The position numbers and the translations under genes were made by a program. From assembly GCA_003241645.1 (NCBI GenBank), contig QFOX01000069.1, positions 1 through 9,304 of the forward strand: a stretch of 9,304 nt of DNA. Direction: 5' to 3'. The notes under the pieces are model-generated. The model made no database searches, had not been told where the DNA came from, and saw only the letters and a program-made list of their open reading frames with translations. Positions 1-5,877 of the stretch are shown here, piece by piece. The DNA is from Azospirillum brasilense (GTDB lineage: Bacteria > Pseudomonadota > Alphaproteobacteria > Rickettsiales > UBA3002). The stretch's first letter is position 1; each line of letters starts with the position of its first letter.

Positions 1-696
1 GCGGAAGGCCTCGGGGTTCAGGCGGCCTTCCTTGTAGGCGCTGTCGTCCAGCCCCTGGTCAATGAGAATGGGGGGAAGGTCACCGGCCGAATGCGCCATC
101 AGTTCGGTAGCGTCATACGGTGCCCAGTGGGTCTTGTCCGGCCCGAGATAGGCCGTGAGGGCGGCGGGGCCCCAGCCATCCTGCATGGGATGGCAGATGG
201 GCGCGAGCGCCGAGATGGATTCGAACAGTTGCGGGTTGCGCTGGCCGATGGTGAGCGCGCCATGCCCACCCATGGAATGGCCGAACAGCCCGAATTTCTT
301 GATGTGGAATTGCTCGCGCAGCAGGTGCGGCAGCTCGTCGGCCACGTAGCTGTACATGTGGTAATGCGTGCTCCACGGCGCTTGCGTCGCATCCACATAG
401 AATCCCGCGCCTTTGCCCAGCGAAATGCTCGCATCGTCTGGCACGTCGTCGCCGCGCGGCGAGGTGTCCGGCGCGAAGATGGTCAGGCCCAGCGCATTCG
501 CGGTGCGATAGGCCCCGGCCTTCACGGTGAAATTCTCCTCCGTGCAGGTCAGACCGGAAAGGTAAATGAGCCCAATGCCGCTGGGCTTCTCCGGCACGAA
601 GGCGGTCAGGCGCATGGCGCAGTTCGTCGCTGCGCTTTGGTGCTGGTAGTAGCCGAGCGTGCCGCCATGGCAGCGATGGGTGCTTAACTGTTCCAT
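1..696 (-). CDS. fghA: S-formylglutathione hydrolase (3' end cut off by window edge)
   Basis: This cytosolic serine esterase of the esterase D family hydrolyses S-formylglutathione to formate and glutathione, the second step of glutathione-dependent formaldehyde removal. The window holds the first 232 codons; family members are about 280 residues, so roughly 45-50 C-terminal residues lie beyond base 1. Visible family marks are LSGLTCTEENF (46-56), APDTSPRG (75-82), GAGFYVDATQAPW (96-108) and the nucleophile elbow GHSMGG, with Ser141 as nucleophile. The acid of the triad is probably Asp218 in the segment after LIDQG (211-215), judged by its spacing from the serine. The catalytic His is expected in the missing part. 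The ATG at 696 is preceded by GGGAG about 8 bases upstream, which fixes the start. The gene follows frmA on the same strand, 152 bases away, and the gap is filled mostly by a palindromic repeat. The family call is firm; frmB is an alternative name. Confidence 0.95.
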   Translation of the reverse strand, partial: MEQLSTHRCHGGTLGYYQHQSAATNCAMRLTAFVPEKPSGIGLIYLSGLTCTEENFTVKAGAYRTANALGLTIFAPDTSPRGDDVPDDASISLGKGAGFYVDATQAPWSTHYHMYSYVADELPHLLREQFHIKKFGLFGHSMGGHGALTIGQRNPQLFESISALAPICHPMQDGWGPAALTAYLGPDKTHWAPYDATELMAHSAGDLPPILIDQGLDDSAYKEGRLNPEAFR

Positions 697-713
697 AACG
701 TTACTCCCTTTTT

Positions 714-842
714 GTCATTGCGAGGCGCGCTAGCGACGTGGCAATCCATTATTTGTCATCCTGAACGTAGTGAAGGATCTAGATTCTTCGCGTTGCTCAG
801 AATGACAATGACACTGGATTGCTTCGCTTCGCTCGCAATGAC
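714..842. repeat. Two-layer nested imperfect palindrome between frmA and fghA
   Basis: The outer arms are 714-748, which begins GTCATTGCGAG and ends CAATCCA, and 815-842, whose reverse complement begins and ends with the same two blocks. The arms differ by about seven extra bases in the left arm. A second palindrome at 755-806 sits inside them and is exactly symmetric about the point 780/781, with ATCTAGAT at its centre. Its 26-base half-arms agree at 19 positions, and three of the seven mismatches would be G-U pairs in RNA. The GTCATTGCGAG and GTCAT(C/T)CTGA openings resemble short palindromes dispersed between genes in many bacterial genomes; that resemblance is from memory. It contains no convincing gene. 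It ends 6 bases from the frmA stop and 17 bases from the fghA start, so it would fold in a joint mRNA. On the minus strand no T-run follows either layer, so it is not a standard terminator. Confidence 0.85.
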
Positions 843-848
843 GGTGAA

Positions 849-1955
849 TCAATATTCCACCACGCTGCGGATCGACTCACCGCGATGCATCAGGTCGAAC
901 GCGGTGTTGATGTCTTCCAGCGGCATTTTGTGGGTAATGAGCGAATCGATGTCGATCTTACCGTCCATGTACCAATCAACGATTTTTGGTACATCCGTGC
1001 GCCCACGCGCACCACCGAAGGCCGAGCCGCGCCACACGCGCCCCGTGACCAGCTGGAACGGCCGCGTGGAGATTTCCTGCCCCGCACCCGCCACGCCGAT
1101 GATGATGCTCTCGCCCCAGCCTTTGTGGCAACATTCCAGCGCTTGGCGCATGGTGGTGACGTTGCCGATGCACTCGAACGAATAGTCGGCCCCGCCATTG
1201 GTCAGGTCGCAAATGGCTTCAATGAGGTTCGGTGTTTCTTTGGGGTTGATGAAATGCGTCATGCCGAACTGCTTGGCAATGGCCACCCGCCCGGGGTTGA
1301 TGTCGATGCCGATGATGCGGTTGGCACCCACCATGCGCGCGCCTTGAATCACGTTCAGGCCAATGCCACCAAGGCCGAACACCACCACGTTGCTGCCGGG
1401 TTCTACCTTCGCGTCGAACACCACGGCACCCACGCCGGTGGTGACGCCGCAGCCAATGTAGCAGACCTTGTCGAACGGTGCGTCGGTGCGGATCTTTGCC
1501 ACGGCAATTTCCGGCAATACGGTAAAGTTACTGAAGGTGGAGCAGCCCATGTAGTGCAAAATCGGCGTACCATCGATGGAGAAGCGCGACGTGCCGTCGG
1601 GCATCAGGCCTTTGCCCTGCGTGGGGCGGATCTTCTGGCACAGGTTGGTTTTGGGGTGCAGGCAATAATCGCACTCGCGGCATTCCGGCGTGTAAAGCGG
1701 AATCACATGATCACCCGGTTTCACGCTGGTCACGCCTGCGCCCACCTCACGCACGATGCCTGCGCCCTCATGTCCCAGAATGGCCGGGAACGCGCCTTCC
1801 GGGTCGTCGCCACTGAGCGTGTACGCATCCGTATGGCACACGCCGGTGGCCATGATCTCCACCAGCACCTCGCCGGCCTGCGGGCCTTGCAGATCCACGG
1901 TTTCGATGGTGAGCGGTTTGCCTGCGCCGTAGGCAATGGCGGCTTTGGTTTTCAT
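849..1955 (-). CDS. frmA: S-(hydroxymethyl)glutathione dehydrogenase / class III alcohol dehydrogenase
   Basis: This zinc enzyme oxidises S-hydroxymethylglutathione, the spontaneous adduct of formaldehyde and glutathione, to S-formylglutathione with NAD+; it may also reduce S-nitrosoglutathione. The 368 residues match the usual family length. Catalytic zinc ligands are Cys40, His62 (in GHEGAG) and Cys169 (in CGVTTG). Structural zinc ligands are Cys92, Cys95, Cys98 and Cys106. The NAD-binding Rossmann motif GLGGIG is at 194-199, followed by an acidic IDIN segment that suits NAD rather than NADP. An in-frame upstream ATG at 1991 exists, but the ATG at 1955 is chosen because AGGAG lies 8 bases before it and the protein then begins at the family-typical MKTKAAIA. 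The product feeds FghA, encoded next downstream. mntP ends 89 bases upstream; a weak promoter-like pair (TTGGCA at 2009-2004, TAGGTT at 1986-1981, minus strand) leaves open whether frmA has its own promoter. The symbol adhC is also used. Confidence 0.97.
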   Translation of the reverse strand: MKTKAAIAYGAGKPLTIETVDLQGPQAGEVLVEIMATGVCHTDAYTLSGDDPEGAFPAILGHEGAGIVREVGAGVTSVKPGDHVIPLYTPECRECDYCLHPKTNLCQKIRPTQGKGLMPDGTSRFSIDGTPILHYMGCSTFSNFTVLPEIAVAKIRTDAPFDKVCYIGCGVTTGVGAVVFDAKVEPGSNVVVFGLGGIGLNVIQGARMVGANRIIGIDINPGRVAIAKQFGMTHFINPKETPNLIEAICDLTNGGADYSFECIGNVTTMRQALECCHKGWGESIIIGVAGAGQEISTRPFQLVTGRVWRGSAFGGARGRTDVPKIVDWYMDGKIDIDSLITHKMPLEDINTAFDLMHRGESIRSVVEY

Positions 1956-2044
1956 GCTTGGTTCTCCTGTGCTGGCGCGCAACCTAGCCATTCATCGCAT
2001 GGGTGCCAAGCCTCAGTGCGTGCCGCGTCCACAACAGAATGTTT

Positions 2045-2611
2045 CTACAGCATGCCCATGTGGCTGAGCAGGATGTGGCTGCCAATGAGAATGAGCGCGA
2101 GCCCACCCAGCAGTTCCGCATATTTGCCGATGCGCGCACCCAGATGGTGCCCGGCCTTGATGCCGATGCTCGCCATCAGGAACGTGGCGGCACCGATGGC
2201 CGCGGCGTTGAGCCAGATGTTCGCGTCAAGGAAGGCGAGGGTCACGCCCACCGCCAGCGCATCAATGCTCGTGCCCACGGCAGTGAACACCAGCACGCCC
2301 AGCCCGTGGCGCTTGGGCGCGGCGGCTTCTTCCTCCTCGGCGTGGAAACTTTCCCACACCAGCTTGCCGCCGACGATGCCGAGGATGATGAACGCGATCC
2401 AATGGTCGATGGCGGCGATGTATTGCGTGGCTGCCAGCCCAATGCACCAGCCGATGATGGGCGTGATGGCTTCCACCACGCCGAAGATCGCGCCGCAGCG
2501 CAGCGCCTCGCGCCAGTGGTGCTGCTTTTGTGCGGCGCCCTTGGCGATGGATACGGCGAATGCGTCGGCCGACATGCTGAAGGCGAGGGCGGTGGTGGAA
2601 ACAAAACTCAT
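2045..2611 (-). CDS. mntP: Manganese efflux pump MntP
   Basis: This small inner-membrane exporter removes excess Mn2+ from the cytoplasm. The 188 residues match the usual length. The protein consists of two related halves of about three hydrophobic segments each, separated by a charged loop (about 89-103, HAEEEEAAAPKRHG). The halves carry the paired family motifs SADAFAVSIAKG (14-25, Asp16) and TSIDALAVGV (114-123, Asp117), whose aspartates are known to matter in the E. coli protein. VEAITPIIGW (46-55) is also conserved. The E. coli protein has SMDAF where this one has SADAF. The ATG at 2611 has GGAG seven bases upstream. A manganese riboswitch lies in the leader, which supports the function independently. 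It reads in the same direction as frmA and fghA with only 89 bases before frmA and no obvious terminator, so co-transcription is possible. Confidence 0.95.
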   Translation of the reverse strand: MSFVSTTALAFSMSADAFAVSIAKGAAQKQHHWREALRCGAIFGVVEAITPIIGWCIGLAATQYIAAIDHWIAFIILGIVGGKLVWESFHAEEEEAAAPKRHGLGVLVFTAVGTSIDALAVGVTLAFLDANIWLNAAAIGAATFLMASIGIKAGHHLGARIGKYAELLGGLALILIGSHILLSHMGML

Positions 2612-2633
2612 CTTTTAACTCCGCCGGGCACAG

Positions 2634-2661
2634 CCATCCGCCCGCACCGCCGCCCGGATGG
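2634..2661 (-). promoter_or_regulatory. Candidate expression-platform hairpin upstream of mntP
   Basis: Between the riboswitch core and the mntP ribosome site, CCATCCG (2661-2655) can pair with CGGATGG (2640-2634) in the minus-strand RNA, with a GC-rich 14-base loop. The stem ends about 22 bases before the mntP ATG, close to the GGAG ribosome site. No T-run follows, so if it takes part in switching it would more likely act on translation than on termination. This is an inference from pairing only; the switching partner strand is not clear to me. Confidence 0.3.
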
Positions 2662-2671
2662 GTGGTGCGAG

Positions 2672-2780
2672 CGTGATGGTCTTGCCAAAAGCCTTCTAAA
2701 AAGGCGTCGATCCAACCATGTGCAGGGCACAAGTATGTTGGCAGGATCCCGGATAAGTCCGGAGGCTACTCCCCAAAACG
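2672..2780 (-). promoter_or_regulatory. yybP-ykoY manganese riboswitch, mntP leader
   Basis: The minus-strand RNA carries the conserved features of the yybP-ykoY Mn2+ aptamer in the right order. GGGGAGTAGCC is at 2774-2764. A hairpin CCGGA-CTTA-TCCGG follows at 2762-2749, and the second conserved loop CCAACATACTTG is at 2741-2730. A hairpin GCCTT-TTTAG-AAGGC is at 2705-2691, and the closing AGACC is at 2682-2678. The outer stem can form between CGTTTTGG (2780-2773) and CCATCACG (2679-2672), with two unpaired bases on each side. These blocks match what I recall of the E. coli mntP leader. The gene that follows is mntP, the standard target, so Mn2+ binding is expected to raise mntP expression. 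The element starts 18 bases after the AraC-gene stop, so its promoter must lie inside the 3' end of that gene, or the RNA comes from read-through. Confidence 0.9.
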
Positions 2781-2797
2781 AGCCCTGCTTGTAGCAA

Positions 2798-3682
2798 TTA
2801 TGCGGCAGCGCGCAAGCGTTTCATGTCGTTGATGGGGGAAGCCCCGAACATGCGCGCATATTCGCGGCTGAAATGCGAGGGGCTCTCATACCCCACCTGG
2901 AATGCGGCGCTCGCCGCGTCGGCCACCTCGGTGAGCAGCAGGCGGCGCGCCTCCTGCAGGCGGATGTTCTTCTGGTATTGCAGGGGGCTCAGCTGCGTCA
3001 CCTGTTTGAAATGCGCGAAGAACGACGAGGGGCTCATATGCGCCTCGCGCGCAAGGTCATCCACCCGCAGTGGCTGGGCAAAATCGCGCTTGATGCGATC
3101 GATCGCCTTGCCGATGCGCTGCATCTGCGAGCCGGAAAGTACGATCTGGCGCACGGCCTCGGCATACGGGCTTTGTAGCAGCCGGTAGAAGATCTCGCGC
3201 TTCACGAGCGGTGCCAGCACCGGAATATCTTCCGGCCTGTCGAGCAGCTGCACCAGCCGCGTGACCGCATCGGCCAGCGGCTCGGAAAGCGGGCTGACGA
3301 AGATGCCCGGCTGCACCGATTCGCCCTGCCATGGCATGGTGCCCACCAGTTCGCTCAGCTGAAGCGTGTCGAGGGTGAGGCGCAGGCACAGATAGGGGTG
3401 CTCGGGCGTTGCTTGTGTGACCTCGCCGGTCACGGCCATGTTGACCGAGGCGACGAGGTAGTCGCCCGGCATGTAACGCACGAGGTGCTTGCCCGCCGCG
3501 ACCGTTTTTGCGCCCTGCAGAATGATGCACACGGAAGGGTCATACACGCCGTGGATCGGCTCGCTGGTGTGGCTCCAGCGGATGAGGTCGAGGCCGGGAA
3601 TGGGGGTGTCGCTAAACCCGTCGGCATTGCAGAATCGGGCAATCGCTTTGATCGTGGCAGCGTCTGGAAATGACGTTTTCAT
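2798..3682 (-). CDS. AraC-family transcriptional regulator (AraC_N plus AraC-type HTH)
   Basis: This is a 294-residue one-component DNA-binding regulator. Residues about 25-175 form the AraC_N cupin-like sensing domain, with the typical GVYDPSVCIILQGAKTV (45-61) and MPGDYLVASV (71-80). Residues about 185-290 form the C-terminal AraC domain with two helix-turn-helix units: DDLAREAHMSPSSFFAHFK (208-226) and a second ending VGYESPSHFSREYARMFG (263-280), the classic AraC signature. The start at 3682 has AAGGA seven bases upstream. The architecture matches the E. coli YqhC type, which responds to aldehydes and controls neighbouring reductase genes. Here a short-chain dehydrogenase gene is divergent across a 186-base gap, which suggests, without proving, that it is the target. 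Cys52 sits in the core of the N-terminal domain, but I cannot say whether it senses anything. The effector is unknown. Confidence 0.9.
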   Translation of the reverse strand: MKTSFPDAATIKAIARFCNADGFSDTPIPGLDLIRWSHTSEPIHGVYDPSVCIILQGAKTVAAGKHLVRYMPGDYLVASVNMAVTGEVTQATPEHPYLCLRLTLDTLQLSELVGTMPWQGESVQPGIFVSPLSEPLADAVTRLVQLLDRPEDIPVLAPLVKREIFYRLLQSPYAEAVRQIVLSGSQMQRIGKAIDRIKRDFAQPLRVDDLAREAHMSPSSFFAHFKQVTQLSPLQYQKNIRLQEARRLLLTEVADAASAAFQVGYESPSHFSREYARMFGASPINDMKRLRAAA

Positions 3683-3741
3683 GGCTGAATCCTTTTGTTT
3701 CCTGTCTTCCTGTATATCTCGAATAAAGGAAAAAAGTTAGA

Positions 3742-3770
3742 AAAATATGCAGCCCTGTAGAATTAGGCAA
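3742..3770 (-). promoter_or_regulatory. Candidate sigma70-type promoter of the AraC-family gene
   Basis: On the minus strand TTGCCT (3770-3765) and TATTTT (3747-3742) are separated by exactly 17 bases, in the AT-rich part of the 186-base gap between the AraC-family gene and the divergent dehydrogenase. Each hexamer matches the consensus at four positions. Transcription would begin near 3735, giving a leader of about 53 bases. I saw no equally good pair for the dehydrogenase and no obvious repeated AraC-type operator in the gap. Confidence 0.4.
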
Positions 3771-3868
3771 TAATTGGCGAGGCTTCGGCTACCGTCTGCC
3801 GGGCCGGTGGGGGTATGGATGATGCATGCCGCGGCGCTGTGCTGCGGATCGAACCACAGGAGAGAACC

Positions 3869-4606
3869 ATGAACGGATTGAACCATAAAACCATCGCCAT
3901 CACCGGTGCCAGCAGCGGCATCGGCGAAGCCACCGCACGCGTGCTGGCCGCTGGCGGCGCGAACGTCATGCTGGGTGCGCGCCGCACCGAGCGGCTGGAG
4001 AAACTGGCACGTGAGATCCGCGCGGCTGGTGGTGTGGCCGAGTTCCAGGCGCTGGATGTCACGAAGCTGGAGGATATGCAGGCATTCGTGGCCGCCGCGC
4101 GTGAAAAATTCGGCAGCATCGATGTGCTGGTGAGCAATGCAGGCGTGATGCCGCTTTCGCGCTACGACGCCCTGAAGATCGACGAGTGGAACCGCATGAT
4201 CGACGTGAATATCCGCGGTGTGCTGCACGGCATTGCCGCAGCCCTGCCGGTGTTCAACGAACAGGGTTCCGGCCATTTCGTGAACCTGACCTCGATCGGC
4301 GCGTATTATACGTTCCCCACGGCGGGCGTGTATTGCGCCACCAAATATGCCGTGCGCGCCATTTCCGACGCGTTGCGCCAGGAAGCGGGCGAGCATATCC
4401 GCATCACGGCGATTGCGCCGGGGGTCACGGCATCGGAGCTGGCCGACACGATCACCGACGCCAACGCCGCGGCCTACATGCAGGAATTCCGCGAGAAAGC
4501 TTTGCCTGCCGAAGGCATCGCCAACGCGATTGCCTACGCCGTAAGCCAGCCACCGCATGTGGATGTGAGTGAGCTGATCGTGCGCCCCACCAATAACCGC
4601 GTGTAG
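3869..4606 (+). CDS. Short-chain dehydrogenase/reductase (classical SDR)
   Basis: This is a 245-residue cytosolic oxidoreductase of the classical SDR family. The cofactor motif TGASSGIG is at 12-19 and NAG at 90-92. Asn114 lies in VNIRGV, and the catalytic residues are Ser142, Tyr155 and Lys159 in the YCATK motif. GARR at 36-39 places arginines where they favour NADPH, so it is likely a reductase of an aldehyde, ketone or similar carbonyl. The substrate cannot be read from sequence; the nearest general type is the YdfG-like NADP-dependent group. An in-frame ATG at 3815 exists, but the ATG at 3869 is preferred because AGGAG lies just before it and the Rossmann strand then begins right after the N-terminus. 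The gene is divergent from the AraC-family regulator, a pairing that suggests control by it, and it ends at a strong hairpin shared with ohr. Confidence 0.93.
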   Translation: MNGLNHKTIAITGASSGIGEATARVLAAGGANVMLGARRTERLEKLAREIRAAGGVAEFQALDVTKLEDMQAFVAAAREKFGSIDVLVSNAGVMPLSRYDALKIDEWNRMIDVNIRGVLHGIAAALPVFNEQGSGHFVNLTSIGAYYTFPTAGVYCATKYAVRAISDALRQEAGEHIRITAIAPGVTASELADTITDANAAAYMQEFREKALPAEGIANAIAYAVSQPPHVDVSELIVRPTNNRV

Positions 4607-4617
4607 GGCCATGACAA

Positions 4618-4646
4618 AAAAGGGGAGCCACATGGGCTCCCCTTTT
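4618..4646. terminator. Bidirectional intrinsic terminator between the SDR gene and ohr
   Basis: A perfect 12-base stem, 4618-4629 with 4635-4646, closes a 5-base loop. The arms read AAAAGGGGAGCC and GGCTCCCCTTTT, so a GC-rich core is flanked by A and T tracts and the hairpin would work in both directions. It lies 11 bases after the SDR stop and 20 bases beyond the ohr stop, just where two converging genes need a shared stop. Confidence 0.9.
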
Positions 4647-4666
4647 GCGTTGTCGCATGCGGTGGC

Positions 4667-5092
4667 TTAGGCCGCCGCTTGCTCGCCGGTGCCTTCGGCG
4701 GTGAGCTTCACCTCGATATTGCCGCGGGTCGCCTTGCTGTAGGGGCAGAACGCATGGGCTTTCTCGGCCAGCGATTTGGCGGTGGCATCGTCCACGCCAT
4801 CCACCGTCACATGCAGCGCGGCCGAAAGGCTGAACCCGTCATCGCTCTGGTTCAGGTTCACTTCAGCATCCACGGTTACAGCATTCACCTGGATCTTCTC
4901 AAGCTTGGCAATGTGCGCCAGCGCCCCGCCGAAGCAGGCGCTGTAGCCGGCGGCAAAAAGCTGCTCGGGGTTGGTGCCGGCATCGTTGCTGCCGGGGCGG
5001 CCGAGCTTGAGGTCGATCTTGCCGTCGTCGGACTTCGCATGGCCGTCGCGGCCACCAACGGTATGAACTTTTGCGGTGTAGAGGGTTTTCAT
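4667..5092 (-). CDS. ohr: Organic hydroperoxide resistance protein (Ohr/OsmC family)
   Basis: This is a thiol peroxidase that reduces organic and fatty-acid hydroperoxides; in Ohr proteins the reductant is usually a lipoylated partner. The protein has 141 residues, typical for Ohr. The two conserved cysteines are present: Cys53 in NPEQLFAAGYSACF (41-54), which is the peroxidatic one, and Cys116 in AFCPYSKATRGN (114-125), the resolving one. Glu43 precedes Cys53 by ten residues, as in characterised Ohr enzymes, and the conserved arginine is probably Arg15 in GGRDG. An in-frame ATG at 5119 has no ribosome site, while the ATG at 5092 has GGAG six bases before it and begins MKTLYTA, as usual. Ohr and OsmC subgroups are hard to part by eye; the short N-terminus and the CPYSKATRGN block favour Ohr. 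The gene is divergent from a phosphatase gene. I saw no OhrR (MarR) gene and no clear OhrR box here. Confidence 0.93.
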   Translation of the reverse strand: MKTLYTAKVHTVGGRDGHAKSDDGKIDLKLGRPGSNDAGTNPEQLFAAGYSACFGGALAHIAKLEKIQVNAVTVDAEVNLNQSDDGFSLSAALHVTVDGVDDATAKSLAEKAHAFCPYSKATRGNIEVKLTAEGTGEQAAA

Positions 5093-5118
5093 GGGGTACT
5101 CCATCAGGGTGGTTTGCA

Positions 5119-5799
5119 ATGCACAGTAATGCGATGCTTATCAGGAATGCATACGGAATGGAAAAGCATCCTGTCGATGGTGCCGTTCGATTCCATCCAT
5201 GGCGGCGCATGCAGCGCGCCATGCAGGGCGTGCGGCGCCACACGCGCTACCCCTATGCCGTAACGGGGCTGGCCGCCGCGGTGCTGCTGACGGGGGCTTA
5301 CTTAGGTATCCTGCAATGGTCGGGAAATTTCCATGAAGCGATTCCCAGCGAGCTGTACCGTTCGGCGCAACTGCACCCCGGCGATCTGGCGCGTTACCAG
5401 CAGCAATACGGCATCCGCACGGTCATCAACCTGCGTGGCGATAATGCGGGCACGCCATGGTACGACCACGAGCGCGAAGAGGCGGAGCTGCTGGGCGTGC
5501 GCTTCATCAATTTCCGCATGAAGGCCAGCCGCGAGCTGGGCGATGGCGAGGCGCTGGCGCTGATTTCAGCCATGCGCGATGCGCCCAAGCCGCTGCTCAT
5601 CCATTGCCGGGCCGGGGCGGATCGCACCGGGCTTGCCAGCGCGCTGTATTTCGCTGCCGTGGCCGATAAAGGCGAAGCTGCAGCCGAACAGCAGCTCTGG
5701 CTGAACTATGGCCACCTACCGATTCCCTTCCTTTCGACCTACGCCATGAACCGCACGTTCGAACGGTTGGAACCCATGCTCGGTTTCAAAGACTCCTGA
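5119..5799 (+). CDS. Membrane-anchored protein tyrosine / dual-specificity phosphatase
   Basis: This is a 226-residue cysteine-dependent phosphatase. The signature HCRAGADRTG fits HCxxGxxR, with catalytic Cys163 and phosphate-binding Arg169. The segment SELYRSAQLHPGDLARYQQQ followed by GIRTVINLRGDN is typical of the SiW14/DSP-like bacterial group. A basic N-terminus (WRRMQRAMQGVRRHTR, about 28-43) is followed by one hydrophobic segment (about 45-66). This predicts an inner-membrane anchor with the basic part in the cytoplasm and, by the positive-inside rule, the catalytic domain on the periplasmic side. The substrate is unknown; a phosphoprotein, phospholipid or other phosphoester is possible. 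The start is uncertain. ATG 5119 is preferred because GGTGG lies six bases before it; ATG 5158 is the main rival, and an earlier ATG at 5071 would run into the ohr start. The gene is divergent from ohr with about 26 bases between start codons, and it converges on katG. Confidence 0.82.
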   Translation: MHSNAMLIRNAYGMEKHPVDGAVRFHPWRRMQRAMQGVRRHTRYPYAVTGLAAAVLLTGAYLGILQWSGNFHEAIPSELYRSAQLHPGDLARYQQQYGIRTVINLRGDNAGTPWYDHEREEAELLGVRFINFRMKASRELGDGEALALISAMRDAPKPLLIHCRAGADRTGLASALYFAAVADKGEAAAEQQLWLNYGHLPIPFLSTYAMNRTFERLEPMLGFKDS

Positions 5800-5820
5800 T
5801 AAGCTCCCCTCACTTGCAAA

Positions 5821-5862
5821 AAGGCGTGCCACGGTGACCCCATGGCACGCCTTCTTTTTTTT
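5821..5862. terminator. Bidirectional intrinsic terminator between the phosphatase gene and katG
   Basis: A perfect 11-base stem, AAGGCGTGCCA (5821-5831) with TGGCACGCCTT (5843-5853), closes an 11-base loop. On the plus strand it is followed by a T-rich run (5854-5862) that ends transcription of the phosphatase gene. On the minus strand it is followed by five Ts (5822-5818), so it can also stop katG. It lies between the two converging stop codons. Confidence 0.9.
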
Positions 5863-5877
5863 GACGGACGCCTATGC

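Noticed and set aside
91..687. A 198-residue open frame on the plus strand opposite fghA
   Set aside because: The minus strand encodes S-formylglutathione hydrolase with its nucleophile elbow; the plus frame has no family features.
714..842. The nested palindrome read as an intrinsic terminator for frmA
   Set aside because: On the minus strand neither layer is followed by a T-run; the outer layer is followed by As. Read-through into fghA is therefore more likely.
819..2618. A 599-residue open frame on the plus strand
   Set aside because: It runs opposite frmA and mntP, whose protein motifs are unmistakable. Its translation is rich in Arg, His and Ala without domain marks, as expected of a GC-rich antisense frame.
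3737..4633. A 298-residue open frame on the minus strand opposite the SDR gene
   Set aside because: The plus strand encodes a full SDR with all catalytic residues. The antisense frame has no ribosome site of note and covers the terminator hairpin.
5093..5160. An OhrR operator in front of ohr
   Set aside because: I looked for a TACAATT-type palindrome and found none. The repeated AATGC triplets there are too short and irregular to support a site.
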